Source of the DNA: Corynespora cassiicola
Lineage: Eukaryota > Ascomycota > Dothideomycetes > Pleosporales > Corynesporascaceae
Assembly (NCBI GenBank): GCA_022059125.1
Contig: JAEUWY010000008.1
Span: forward strand, 930,001-994,000
Direction: 5' to 3'
Length of the DNA stretch: 64,000 nucleotides
The notes under the pieces were generated by a model that ran no database searches, was not told the origin of the DNA, and was given only the letters and a program-made list of their open reading frames with translations. A program made the translations under genes and the position numbers. Shown one piece after another: positions 1-11,524 of the stretch (position 1 is the first letter of the stretch; every line of letters starts with the position of its first letter).

Positions 1-1
1 T

Positions 2-421
2 CCGACGAAGTCGTCCACCGAGGACGCAGACTCGGAGGCCTTTTGGGAGGCTGCCACGCACGACTTCTCCTTCTTCGGCGACGAGGAGTGCGGCCTGCCC
101 AACGCGGAGCCCGGACGCCCCCCGCCCCTCATGGCCATGAGCGGCCTGCAGCTCGCCCCCAAGAGGCCCGCGCCGCCCCCCAGGCCTCGCCAGCCGGAAC
201 CACAGTACCAGCCGCTTCTCGACGTCGTGGTCGAAGTGGGTGCCTTTAGGAGAGACAGGAAGGCGGCGTATGCCGCCGTGTCGCAGCTGGGCGAGGCGGA
301 GCCGTCGGTCGAGGGCCACTGGGCCGGCGACATCACCGTCGTTCGTAAGCCGGTTAATCCGGTCGGGGCCCATGTGGATTACTATGGCAATCGATACGAG
401 GCTGGATACCTGTACCGGTGA
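2..421 (+). CDS. C-terminal part of a conserved-looking fungal protein (5' end outside window)
   Basis: The frame is open from base 2 to a TGA ending at 421 and gives the last 139 residues of a protein whose start lies to the left. An acidic and aromatic patch (DFSFFGDEE, about residues 21-29 of the visible part) and a Pro-rich stretch come first. A compact end of about 70 residues follows, containing VVEVGAFRRDRKAAYAAVSQ and a terminal YYGNRYEAGYLYR. No catalytic motif, membrane segment or Cys cluster is visible. I do not recognise the family. The GC-rich third positions and ordered C-terminus argue that it is coding. The frame-shifted ORFs at 43-249 and 240-554 are shadows. Confidence 0.6.
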   Translation, partial: PTKSSTEDADSEAFWEAATHDFSFFGDEECGLPNAEPGRPPPLMAMSGLQLAPKRPAPPPRPRQPEPQYQPLLDVVVEVGAFRRDRKAAYAAVSQLGEAEPSVEGHWAGDITVVRKPVNPVGAHVDYYGNRYEAGYLYR

Positions 422-1048
422 AGGGGTGTGCGACCTGGGCGGCTTTTCCGATGTACCTGTGCGCAGCCACGTTCTTCGCTGTATATACCCCCCCTCTTGT
501 ACCATGGCCGTGGGAATCATGTCTCGAGTAGATATTAGGAACGCCAAGGCGTAAATTCAGTCATTTTCTGAACTTATGCGCCTGAGGAGGCGCTGCGTTG
601 ATGTTGTGTGATGCCTACCTAGCTCACGAGCATCACGCTCTCGGGCGTTGTTGTCAGCCAATGATATCATGCACAGGTATCGTGACCGGTTGAGCCCCGC
701 TCCAACAACGCCCTTTTCGGCTGCTACCAAGGCTCCCGTTGATCCCAATGCTGCTGCCTTTTGAGCTCGTTCCTCTCCCTCCGCAAGTAAGCGCTGATAT
801 TCCGTCCTGTTTTCATCTGTGTAACGTTGCTCTGTTGTTCCTTTCCTCCATAGTGACTTGAAGCCTTTCTGGGACCGTCGAGCTGGCCCGGCCGGGGCTG
901 TTTGTCTTATCATCTCATTTCTCGAGACTGATGCGCAGTGTCTCCTCAGGATTACGATTCTATGGTTTACGATGCTATAAAGTGCTACATCTTGGGGGAC
1001 GGGTCCCGATTCGCTTCTTTTGATATACTTATTTGAATCACGACAGCC
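422..1048. other. Intergenic, with a possible antisense ORF
   Basis: This stretch separates the end of the first gene from the RBR ligase start. It contains the stop-free minus-strand frame listed separately (557-913). I see no RNA gene, repeat or clear TATA element. Confidence 0.4.
557..913 (-). CDS. Possible small hypothetical protein, or last exon of an unseen gene
   Basis: Reading from the ATG at 913 gives 118 residues ending at a TGA (557-559). The same frame is also open upstream to about 1057, but only through a TTG there. The composition looks coding: charged helical segments such as EYQRLLAEGEERAQKAAALG are followed by a small-residue stretch, GALVAAEKGVVGAGLNRSR. A GT donor-like site (GTAGGC) follows ARELG, so the real C-terminus could differ. 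It lies head to head with the RBR gene, whose start at 1049 leaves only 135 bp. I do not recognise it. It may be a genuine small gene, a gene remnant or chance. Confidence 0.28.
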   Translation of the reverse strand: MIRQTAPAGPARRSQKGFKSLWRKGTTEQRYTDENRTEYQRLLAEGEERAQKAAALGSTGALVAAEKGVVGAGLNRSRYLCMISLADNNARERDARELGRHHTTSTQRLLRRISSEND

Positions 1049-2330
1049 ATGGGCCAATCTTTGACAAGGCTACCGGAGCCTAGACAGCACAGGTCCACAC
1101 GGAAATGGCCGTTAGATACTCAACCTCGAACTTCAAAGCGCTCATTTTTGTTAACGCCCCGGAATGATGGTGCTGAGCTGCCGTTGCGACCTCGCCGCAA
1201 ACACGATAGAGATTCTAAGCCACGGACTAGGCAGCCGAGTCCTACACTTCGAGAGGAAGAAAGAGAATCCGGCGAATTTGATACCAGAGCCCATACTAGG
1301 CAATCCAAGAGACCAGGCAAGAACTCGCGGAGACGACATAGTAGCGATACGGCCAACTTGCGATCTCGCCAGAGCCGTAAGACCGAGGCACCATCAGAAC
1401 GTAGGATGAGAGTGAGGCGGACAAGCCAGCCACATGAGCCTCGGTCGCAAACCGACAGAAATACATTGTCCAGTAAAGCGCATTCCAGGAAAGGGAAATC
1501 TGGAATCCGTGTCTCAGTCAAGGCACTCGCACCAACACAAGAGTGTCTGATTTGCGTCGAGTCCCGCCCCGTCTCACGCTTCCCCTCCCGCCCCCCGACA
1601 TTGCAATGCAGTCACCCACCCCAAGTATGCCGGCCATGCCTGCGCAAATGGATACGATCGGAATTCAAGTCGCGCGTCTGGGATCAGCTCAACTGCCCCG
1701 AATGCAGCTCCAAGATGCAACACGATGATGTCAAGGAGTTTGCGCCCTCTGAAGTATTTCGCAAATACGATGCGCTAAGTACGAAGGTGGCATTGGAGGC
1801 CCTTCCGGGATTTCGGTGGTGCATTGCAAAAGGGTGCAAAAGCGGGCAGGTGCATGAGGGGGAGCTGACACCAAAGTTCAAATGTGTGGCATGCAAGGCC
1901 AGTCATTGTGCTATTCATGGGGTGAAGTGGCACAAGGGGGAAACATGCGCAGAGTATGACTACAGGTGAGCAGAATCCTTGTCGAGCGATGATGGTGTGG
2001 GCGCTGCTTGGTGCTGACCGTACATGCACCCAGGACCGACGGGAAGCAGAAAAAGGCTGAAGATGCGGCGAGCAAAAAGCTCATCCAGGAGACGGCGAAG
2101 AAGTGTCCCGGATGCGCATGGAATATCGAGAAGAATAACGGTTGTGACCACATGACATGTAGGCGTGCCCAGACAATCTCCAGAGGTGAGCTCTACTGAC
2201 CGAGATGGTAGGCTCGAAATGCAAGCACGAGTTCTGCTGGGTGTGCCTTGCGCCATACGGGCCAATTCGAAAGCAAGGGAATCAGATGCATCGCCCAAAG
2301 TGCGAATACTATTATCCAGGGGAAGACTGA
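1049..2330 (+). CDS. RBR-type (RING1-IBR-RING2) E3 ubiquitin ligase
   Basis: RBR ligases take ubiquitin from an E2 onto a RING2 cysteine and then pass it to a substrate. I infer three exons, 1049-1965, 2034-2158 and 2212-2330, coding 386 residues. Residues 1-160 are basic, Ser/Arg-rich and probably disordered. RING1 starts near residue 165 (ECLICVES, then QCSHPPQVCRPC and LNCPEC). The IBR follows with WCIAKGC and FKCVACKASHCAIHGVKWH. RING2 lies at about 328-360. Its GCDHMTC holds the expected catalytic Cys, and intron 2 splits the second Cys codon of that motif (T|GC), joining cleanly to SKCKHEFCWVC. The N-terminus MGQSLT fits the N-myristoylation pattern MGxxx(S/T), so membrane attachment is possible. 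Without the second intron the frame leaves RING2, which supports the model. The substrate is unknown. Confidence 0.85.
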
Positions 2331-3878
2331 AAAGGGCCGGGGATGATGTACTACAGAAGGCTGGATCTCATTATGGGATGATTGATGAATGACCAAACAT
2401 GAGCTTAACTGATATCGAATGGAAAACACCAGTACTTGACGAGCTGTGTCTGGCCGTGCTGTGGCTGAAGAGGCACTTTTGCCTCGGCGCGGGTCTAAAA
2501 TGGATCGCCATCGATCGCTAACGGTGGTATCCACTCGTCGAATCTCGTGTGTCAGGAAAACTGCATGAGATCTCTTGAGCCCCTGGAGAATTGTCAGGAC
2601 GAGCGTAGGAAAAGTCCGACGAAAGACCGAAATGGCAAGAGATAAGTGATGGACCGAGAACAGAGGCGATGGCAAAGTAGGGCTAGCATCGTGGGCCATG
2701 AAGGAGATGGGGTTCCATCAGTATGGGAGGCCGATGCTAGAATGGATTTACCGAGCGGTGAGTAGGTGGGTGGCTGCGGGAAGGCTCGTAGGAAAAAATT
2801 AAGCTTTTCGTACGGCTCGTGTGGGGAAGTTGGCCCGGACGAGCAAAAGTTGGAGGGCCATGGTACGTCATCCGAGCAATGGTCTGATACGGGTATGCAC
2901 GTGGCGGAGATCTGGGGTAAGTAGATCGTGAAAATCCTCAAGTGAACTAGTTCATGGCCGTCGAAAGGACCACTGCATGTATGGCAGGCTGCGGTGTAGC
3001 TGTAGCTGTAGAGCAGGTAGTGATGATCAGGTCTTCTCCTTTGGCTGTTGGGGTGAATTGACGGCGACAGTCTCAGCCCGCTGCACCGCGGGACGGAAAC
3101 GTGGCCTGGTTGAAGCGGCTGAGGCGTGGTCGACCGAAGAACGAGCATGGTTCGAAGAGTAGACTAGTCGGAGAGGACGGGGGCATTCTCCATCAAAAGG
3201 AGAGGCCCTGGATTTCTATTCCAAGCGAGGGGGCATAGCAAAGGGTACAGTCATGGTGTGGAGACACAGGCTTGGTGTCAGTGAGAGAGATGAGAATAGC
3301 GTCGGTGCGCGAAAAGAGGGAAGGCACAAACGACGCTCCATCGCTCCTGCTGTTTCTGGCATGCGTGCGATCAAGCAAATAATCATCCCGAGCCAGGTGG
3401 ACAACGGCGACACCAGACACTCGCAAACTATAATCTGCCGACCCAGGGCAAGAAAAACAACAACTGCTGCAGGCGCGGTCCTGCCCTGGCGTAAGGTTCG
3501 ATGACAGGATCCAGAAGTGTTCGCTGGTGTTGGCGGGCGTGAATGCGTTCCCGGCCTAGTGCGCCGATCGGCACCTGCAGAGCGCTAGTGCCCGATGCAG
3601 CCTAGCCCGATATCTCCCCGTGTCTGCACCTCACTTCACAGACAGGAAGCAGGAGAGCGCGTCAGTCCATCGCCCACACCCACCCGCTGTCCATACTGGC
3701 ACCCCTCCACTCCGCGCAATCGCCCGTCCGATGAGCATCCCGCTGCCTGCTTGCCTGGAGTGCTTGCGCCTGGGTTAGCCTGCCGTGGGCCCTACTGCAC
3801 TACGGCCGGCGCGTTACTGAGCTTGCACTCAACTTTACCCTTTGTCCGCCATTTTATCTACATTCCGCCGCTTTCAAC
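2331..3878. other. Intergenic (1.5 kb), no gene recognised
   Basis: Both strands carry open frames (2193-2699, 2594-3148 and 3193-3426 on minus; 3595-4107 on plus), but none shows a domain, splice-linked continuation or protein-like composition. The last 40 bases before the NTO1 start are pyrimidine-rich, as in many fungal leaders. Confidence 0.5.
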
Positions 3879-6800
3879 ATGGCTCCAATCCCCGGCACTC
3901 CAAAGCAACGCGCGCGCGCCTCCGGACGACCGCCAAAACGCTCCGTGTCCGATTCAGCCCCGCCGCTTAAGAAACGACGATACATCCCTGGGGGACCAGG
4001 TGGCGGGGGCAGGTACGTCGACGAAGACGGCATCGAGACGCCAGTTGGCGGCACTGGGCCCGGCGGATACGCATACACTGGTCCTCGCGGTCGCATCGGT
4101 CGATTGAATGCTGAGAAGGCCGGCCTGCCACTTCCCGCGCCCTCTCCCTCAGGGCCCCACCCACGACCGCGACGCGAAAGGCCGGCTTCTGGCCCAAGGT
4201 CCAGCTCGGCCGCAGCCGTCGCCGCAGCCGTGGCGCAGAGCGATGGATATAAGCCACGAGAGGAGCGTGGGTGGGAGGAGTTTCACCCCGACCTCGACAT
4301 TGATGCCGACCTCATCGTCTACAGTGCCGACCAGGTCGATGGTATCAGTCCTGCTGAAACCATTCCCGGGACCCCTCTGACGGGGACTGGCCAGTATGCC
4401 ATCGATAGTGGCGTCTCTGCCCTCATCGATGAGCGTTTGCGCGCCCAGCAGGCGGCACAAGACGTCGCAGACATGGAGATCAATGGCGGCCCCGTCAGCA
4501 GCTCAGACCTCACACCATTAAAGCGACGCGTTGGGCGGCCTCCTCGCAAGCTAGACTCGATGCTAAACGGCTTAGGGTCGCCACCACGTCCCCGCATTGC
4601 TCCCTTGCCGACTATGAACCCAAAGGAGAAGCTGAACTTGCCCAAGCCCTCATGCCGCCAAGTCGACCCTTTCAAAGCATACGAAGAAAGCGAGGGCGTC
4701 AAGGTTAATTATGTCGATCGAACCATGGCCAATATCGGATATCAAGAAAGCGAGGTATTCAACAGGCCGGAGAAAAGCCTTATCAGAGTACCCGAAGGGT
4801 CCATCGAGGAAGATTTAGACCTCAAGACAGATGGCGAGGGCGGGTCAAGCGCCGTAGCTGTTGGTCGGGTTGAGTACGATATGGATGAGCAAGACGACCG
4901 CTGGCTAGAATACCTCAACGGCCAGAGACGAGACGAAGGTGTGGAGCCCATAAAGCCCGCTATTTTCGAAGTGACCATCACCCAAATCGAAAAGGAGTGG
5001 CACGCACTAGAAAAACGTGAGTAAACCCTGCACATACGGTCTTATAAATGCTGGAGCTAAAGCGAGTTCAGGTATACCAAAGCCCAACCCGAAGCCACCT
5101 CAGACCCACCGGCCACGATCAAGCTCTGCAGCGGCCGTAAATGGAGAGCCCACAGGGGCCGGCGATGAGCAGGACACAAAATGTGCCATTTGCGATGATG
5201 GCGACTGCGAAAATACTAACGCCATTGTGTTTTGTGATGGATGCGATCTCGCCGTTCATCAAGAATGCTACGGTGTGCCGTTCATACCAGAAGGGCAGTG
5301 GCTTTGCCGGCGATGCCAGTTAGTGGGACGCGGCATCCCTGTTAGTGAACACCCGGTATGTCTTGTCCTCCCGCCATAGTCAATCCCGTGCTAACTCTTC
5401 TAGGGCTGCATATTCTGTCCAAATATAGACGGAGCTTTTAAGCAGACCACTGCGATGAAATGGGCACATCTACTCTGTGCCATGTGGATCCCCGAGGTTT
5501 CGATAGGCAACGCAACCTTCCAAGAACCCGTGCAGGATGTAGAAAAGGTTCCCAAGACGCGCTGGAAATTGGTGAGAATCACATTGTTCCAAATGTCCCT
5601 GACGATGTCCTAACAAATGCAGACATGCTATATCTGCAAGCAGAAAATGGGTGCGTGCATCCAATGCGGGCACAAGTCATGCTTTGAGGCATTCCACGTT
5701 ACCTGTGCCCGTAGGGCCAGGCTCTGCCTACGAATGAAGTCCTCACAGTCATCGAACCCACTAGACGCGAGTGTATTGAAGGCGTTCTGCGACCGACATT
5801 CCCCCTCTGACTGGAAGCGCGAGAATGATGTCGAAGGAGCTACGGCTGACGCAAAAGCTTTCTACCGACATACTATGCGCCATGTGCGCTGGGGTGATAG
5901 CCAGGCGTATGCTTTGTCCATGGGCACAACACAAGCAGTGCCTTCTATCGAAGGAACAGATGATCTTGATGACTTTATTCCTGGTACTAAGCGTAAGCGT
6001 GGAGTCGCCACCAGGTCCTGGAGATTACCTTCGGGGGCTCCTGTAGTACCTCAGGCGGTTTACCATAATGTCGAGAACTCTCTAATCAAGTTCAATGTAC
6101 GGAAGCGCAAAGAGTTCGTCCAAGAAGCATGCAAGTATTGGACTCTCAAGCGCGAGGCTCGACGGGGTGCTGCTTTGTTGAAACGTTTGCAACTCCAGAT
6201 GGAAGCCTTCTCGTCAATGGAGATAACTCGCCGCAACTTTGCGGGAATGGGCGCAGCCGGCCGACCGAGGCTCCAGCGCCGTATTGAGTTTGCAGAGTAC
6301 CTGGAAGATGACATGGAACAGCTCCGAGTTCTCACTCAAAAGGTCAAAGAGCGCGAGGAGGAAAAACTCAAAGACGTCATGGTTCTCAAAGCTATCGTGG
6401 ACGCCATCTACTTTCCAATCCCCCCAATACTTGAGCCAATACTTGACAGAGCTCAAAGGTACGTCAAACCATCGAGTCCATCCATCTTCTATGCTAACAA
6501 TACACATAGTTATGACGGCAAAGGCGTGTTCAGCGAGGGCTTCAGTTCGATTCAGACAAAACTTGACGAGAAATACTATACATCGGTACAGACCTTCAGC
6601 GAGGACATGGCAGCGGTTTTCAGCTCAGTCATTGGCTTTACTACCATCACCAATGTCGGGGATGCAGAGCATCAGCTCAGCGGTGTTGCCCACAATTCCT
6701 TGACGGCCGAGCAAAAGGAGAAGAAGAAGCTGGCAAAGCGCATCATCAAGGCCATCCAGCCACTCTTTGAGGACGCCCTGCGCAAAGAGTCCGACCTGGC

Positions 6801-7479
6801 TGGAAGGCCATTTGAGAGAGAACTACCGGACCTCGAAACGCTTCTCGACCAAAGGCTCGGACGGCGACCAAGTGCAGCGGAAACACTACAGCGGACAATG
6901 GAAGTCGAGTCGGTTGGCACAGCGGATGCTGAGGGGGAGCCTGACGATGAGCTGCTAAATGGCGCAATGGCAGAAGAAGTTGCCAAGGACAAGGACGCCA
7001 TCCAACATGCGCCTACCCCAGATGAAAATGCTGCGGATCATAACGACGGGGCTCGTGACGATGCTGCAGACGAGGCGGCAATTGCAGCACAGCTGGGGCA
7101 GGATGCGATGCACATTGCCACTAACGGCGAGAAACACGACGGTGATGCAATGGAGGTGGACCAAGTGGGCAACGGCGACGAGAAGCGACCGGCGCCACTC
7201 ACTCCCCCAAGATCCGAGAACGATCTTCTCGCACCGCTCAAAGAGGGCGGCATTCCATGGTACATGGAGGCGTTTGACCCCAAGGGCACGACAGTTCACG
7301 AAGAGCGCTGGTCGGGGCGGGAGGTGCTCCGCGACATGAGCGAAGAGCTCAGCGAGCTTGACGATGACGAACTCAACGGGCTCGCTGACTCGGAAGCAGC
7401 GCAGCCGGCGGGCGGAGACGTTTCAGAGGATGCGACTCTTGGACACAAGGCACGGAAGCAGAGAAGGCGATATAGATGA
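3879..7479 (+). CDS. NTO1: Nto1-like PHD/extended-PHD protein of the NuA3 histone acetyltransferase complex
   Basis: Nto1/BRPF proteins hold the NuA3/MOZ acetyltransferase together and read histone H3 tails in the nucleus. Five exons are inferred: 3879-5016, 5072-5355, 5404-5571, 5623-6458 and 6510-7479, giving 1,131 residues. Residues 1-240 are basic, Pro/Arg-rich and disordered. Residues about 250-379 match the EPL1-like segment ([13 protein letters not shown] to [14 protein letters not shown]). A PHD finger spans about 416-462 ([33 protein letters not shown]). An extended PHD runs about 475-585 ([43 protein letters not shown]). A helical region near 800-870 resembles the degenerate bromodomain-like part of the family. 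The C-terminus is long and acidic. The last intron is 51 bp, a multiple of three without a stop, so unspliced RNA stays open. The first three introns have canonical borders. Confidence 0.9.
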
Positions 7480-8402
7480 GGCCTTTTTACCCTAGTGCCG
7501 TCCAGCTTTCCTTCTTTATTACTTTCATTCCTGGGCGTGCGCGGGTTTCCGCCATGCTTGTATTGTACTACTTTCGGCACTTGTAACATATCCTAGGCTC
7601 AGGGAGGAGGGGGTGCAGACGGCGTCCAGGCTGGAATTCCTTTTTGTTATTTTGCTCCTTCTGATTTCCATTTCTGGCGGGGATTGCGCGTTTGGCCTTG
7701 GTCGGGGGTGTTTCGAGTGCTAGCGTTCTCTGAGCATTCGTCTTGTGCACAGCTTTCTACTAGGGTCAGGATCGGGGTACGGGACTTCGGGAAGTATAAA
7801 TAATGGTGTATGACATTGAAAGTTGAGCCCCCAAAACAGCGGCCCCCGTGACGCGAATGCAGCCCTGCCGGCAGCAAGCAAGGCAGAGGTCAGAGGACGC
7901 AAGACGCAGGACGCAGGACGCGTTGGCTCGAGGGCGAGGGCCAAGTCGAGGCAACGCGACGTCGATGGATGCGACTGGCGGGCAGCCAGATGGCGTGCAG
8001 CAGCTGTTGGGGGTCGGTCAGACTGGCTGGGCTGGCGCGCGACGGGGCGGACGAAGGTGGCCCACGGTCGGGGCGCAGGGGGCGCCTGCCTCACTTCAGC
8101 TCGCTCGCGTAGTTGCCTTTGTTTCCTCGTCGACGCCGCCCCGTCCTTCCCATAAATACCACCCGGGCCTCTTGCTCTCACTCCCATCATCCCCCATCCC
8201 CCCCATCCCGCTCTCGCTCTCGCTCACCCGCACCCCCGTGCGCTCCGCTTGCCGCCTTCCTAGCTGCAGGCCCTCCTTGCAGCTGCTCACTAGCGCGGCT
8301 CCTATTATATAAGGCCGGCTCCGTCGATCCATCGAAAAACTTCCAGCCCCGGATCCCGAGCAAACAACACCTAACTTCACCCGACCCACTCGACTAATCA
8401 AC
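7480..8402. other. Intergenic: NTO1 3' end and leader of the RRM gene
   Basis: No gene is visible in these 923 bases. A long C/T-rich tract lies at about 8150-8260 and a TATA-like element at 8306-8312, so the right half probably holds the core promoter and 5' UTR of the RNA-binding protein gene. Confidence 0.5.
8306..8312 (+). promoter_or_regulatory. TATA-like box of the RRM gene
   Basis: TATATAA occurs 91 bases before the ATG at 8403 and downstream of a C/T-rich tract. Position and context fit a core promoter. No transcription start can be read from the sequence. Confidence 0.45.
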
Positions 8403-9538
8403 ATGGCTTCGATGGAGTACGAGTCTGAGCAGCGCGGCTACGATGGTAGGTTGCCGCAGAGCTCGCGACACGATGCCTGCCTGGCCTCGCCTCCAGCTCG
8501 GATTGCGTGCTGACGTGACGCGCAGACGAGCCCCGTGGCTACGACCGCGACCGCAGCAGGTCCCCACGCGGCGATCGTCGCGATCTCGACGATTCCCGCG
8601 CTCGCAGTGCCTCTCCCAACGGCCGCGACAGCCGGTATGTATCTATGCCAGCTCCAGCATCCCAGACGTCCCTGCTCACCCTCCTACAGTGGTCCGCCTC
8701 CCCAGCCTCGCGGCGGTGGTGGCGGCGGCGCCGGTCCCGACGACGACGAGGACGAGGGCGCCCGCAACCCAGGCTCCAACTTGTTCGTCACCGGAATCCA
8801 TCCCAGCCTGACTGAGGAAGAGATCACGCGCCTCTTCGAGAAGTACGGCGAAGTCGAGAAGTGCAACATCATGCGTGATCCTCACACCAAGGAGTCGCGT
8901 GGCTTTGGATTCGTCAAGATGGTTACCTCCGACCAGGCTGATGCCGCCAAGGAGGGCCTTCAAGGTGAAGTCCATCAGGGTAGGACGCTAAGCATCGAGA
9001 AGGCTCGTCGCGCTCGCCCTCGCACCCCTACTCCGGGCAAGTACTACGGTCCCCCTAAGCGTGGTAAGTGCGTCCCTCTTTTTTCCCGCTCCACGCTCAC
9101 TAACAAGACGCAGAATTTCGGGGCGGCCGTGGAGGTGGTCCGCGATACGGCGACCGCTACGACGACCGTCGTGGCGGCGGCGGCGGAGGTGGCTACGGCT
9201 ATGGTCGTCGTGATGACTATGGTGGCGGTTATCGGGGCTCTCGCTACGAGGACCGCGGTGGCTACCGCCGTGATCGAGACGACTACGGCCCGCCGCGCGG
9301 CGTGGACCGCTATGCCTCCCGCGATGACCGCTATGGTCGTGAGGACCGTCGCGGTGGTGGTGGTGGCGGTGGTGGTGGTGGCTACTATGACCGCCCCCCG
9401 CCGCCTGCTGCGGGCTCCGGCTCTGGCGGCTACGGCGATGCCCCCCCTCCTCGCCAGGACACCTATGGTGGCAGTGGTGGTGGCGGTGGTGGCAGGTCGT
9501 ACGAGGACCGTGGTGATTCATACCGCTACACCAGATAA
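8403..9538 (+). CDS. RRM RNA-binding protein with Arg/Ser N-terminus and RGG/Gly-rich tail (transformer-2/SR-like)
   Basis: This is a nuclear RNA-binding protein, probably acting in splicing or mRNP assembly. Four exons are inferred: 8403-8445, 8526-8634, 8690-9063 and 9114-9538, giving 316 residues. A short RS/RD-rich head (about 1-60) contains SRSPRGDRRD. A single RRM spans about 82-158, with RNP2 NLFVTGI and RNP1 RGFGFVKM intact. A linker RARPRTPTPGKYYGP follows, similar to the linker after the RRM in Tra2 proteins. Residues about 176-316 are made of RGG, GGYR, DDR and Gly runs, typical of low-complexity tails that condense with RNA. The 43-base first exon carries only the first 14 codons. 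The Tra2 resemblance rests on the RRM and linker; a generic glycine-rich RNP is the alternative. Confidence 0.85.
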
Positions 9539-11524
9539 AACTCGTCGCTGACTCAACTAGACCCCAAGCGGTACTAAGGAGCGGCACAACATCCTCTGGT
9601 TATGGCAACACTTTCTCGACATTTTCCCCTTCCTCTGTAATCCTACACTTCTTTCATTGCGAATCGGTTTAATACGGCTAAATCACAATCACGGGGATAT
9701 GGTCGACAAAAAAGTTCTTCGATATGGTTTACTGCGGCGCGGCGGCGCAGGATAGCATACTTCGATAGTTTGCCATCTTGTGGCCACGGCATCTTTCATC
9801 GTCACGGTCTTCGGCACTCGGTGGATTTTCCTTAGGAGAAACGGTAACAGCTCTTCGGTAAAGGCTTTCAGCGCCTCAAATATGCCCATGGAGCGTAATG
9901 CGTCTTCATCTGCGTCGACACCTAAATTGTACTCTATACTCTGTTCCCTTACGATGAGTCCTGGACGTCAAAAATAATCAGTCGTCACCACGTCCCGCAC
10001 CCTCAGCACTGTCTAAGCTTGCAATATCATTACTGGCACTGCGGGCTTACACCGTGCCCCCCTCTCTGAGACCGACACTGCCAGCACCAACCCCCCGACC
10101 CTGTATGCCAGTAATGGGTTTGCACTACATCGACGCCCGACTTGCCAGCATGATCGCCTCGCATGTATTCGAGCGGCAACGCCTTGAAACTCCCCTGCTT
10201 GACGCCTGCTCAGCGTAAATGCATGCCGCGGGTCCTGGTGTGATCCGTGGGCAGACAAATGAAGAAAAGCAAACAAAGAAAGATTTCGTAAGCCATGCCA
10301 GCGCCCGTGACGACGCCATGCAAGAAGCGAGTCAGTCCGTGGTGCGGTGCGCCGCCACGGGGGTCTCTTGCCTGGAATGTAGGTGCTGGCCTGCCATGGC
10401 CACAGCGAGGTGAGTGTCTTTGTCCTTGTAGAAAAGGTACTGTATGCGGCCATCGGCCGTGGAAGCCACCTTCGGCCGTGTCCATGGTTTGACGTGGACA
10501 CATGGCGGCAGACTGCATCGAAGCTGCGGTTTGATGAAACTGATCAGAGCTCAATCCAACCAAGGGCAAGCGTTTAGGCAGCCTCGCAGCTGCCAGCTGC
10601 CATGCCGACGGCAAGTAGAACAGACGGCCAACGCGCCGCGTGCGGCGATGCAGTGACTGACATGAGTCGCATGGTGTAGAGAGCGCTGTGGCAGCTCATA
10701 GCGACAGCTCTCAAGTCGAGCATTGTTGAAACGTTGCATGATGAAGGCGCTCAGCCTTTGCACCCAAGGAATGCTTACGCATGCTTAACGCGATGGGAAT
10801 CGACATTCCGCATGTAGAACTAGCGCCGGCCACATAGGATGTAGTAGACGTCTCTTGATTAGTTAAATATAGACCACGATTGACTGCCACGGCTTCCACG
10901 AGCGCTGCGACGCAGCCCCGCTGAGGGCTTTGGCCCGAGTGACGACGTTGGTTTGACAGCGGGCAGGCAGAGGCGCCGGCCGTCTCCAGGGCTGCGACTG
11001 AGACGCAGGCACGGGTTGGCGGGTTGGCAGGCTAGCAGCACCACGACTGTCCAGGCGTCTTGGTTGCGGAGAGGGGGCCGCCGGCAGGGGTCTGCCAGCC
11101 CTGGGGTTCCTGTTGGCGATCGCCTTGTGCCTCTCAGCCCCCCGATTGCTGCTGCATGGCCGTGACGGAGGCCGCGCGCGCTCCTGTGAAAGGGATACCG
11201 ACACTCCTTTCGCCGTGTTCTTGTCGCACGCCACGCCGTCGTGCTGCGCAGCCCTTTTGTTCTCTTCCATCACTCCTTTTCATTCCGTACTGTTGCCGCA
11301 CCCTCGCGCTCCGGCCTGTCCCTCTCTGGTCGCCTTACGCGCGTCTTTCCGCCGAACTCGACTCCCTGGACGTGAGCGCTATTTGCACCCCATCCCTCAG
11401 CTATGCCCGATTGACTGACACTTCCTAGCAATACGACTTTTTTCACGATTGATGACCTGAATATACGACTCTTCTTCCCCCCTCTCCCCATCGCCACCTC
11501 CTTGATCTTCAGCCCTCCGCCGCC
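9539..11524. other. Intergenic (2 kb), no gene recognised
   Basis: Open frames on both strands are short and without recognisable domains. A minus-strand stretch near 10290-10490 reads like a weak beta-propeller lectin fragment but has no start or continuation. The last 60 bases before 11525 are strongly C/T-rich, as expected for the DUF3431 gene leader. Confidence 0.45.

Noticed and set aside
2594..3148. 184-codon minus-strand ORF
   Set aside because: Composition is Ser/His/Pro-rich without ordered segments and no family is recognisable.
10290..10490. Minus-strand stretch reading like a piece of a propeller lectin (ADGRIQYLFYKDKDTHLAVA)
   Set aside because: Only about 45 residues without start, flanking blades or splice sites; too short to support a gene or pseudogene.
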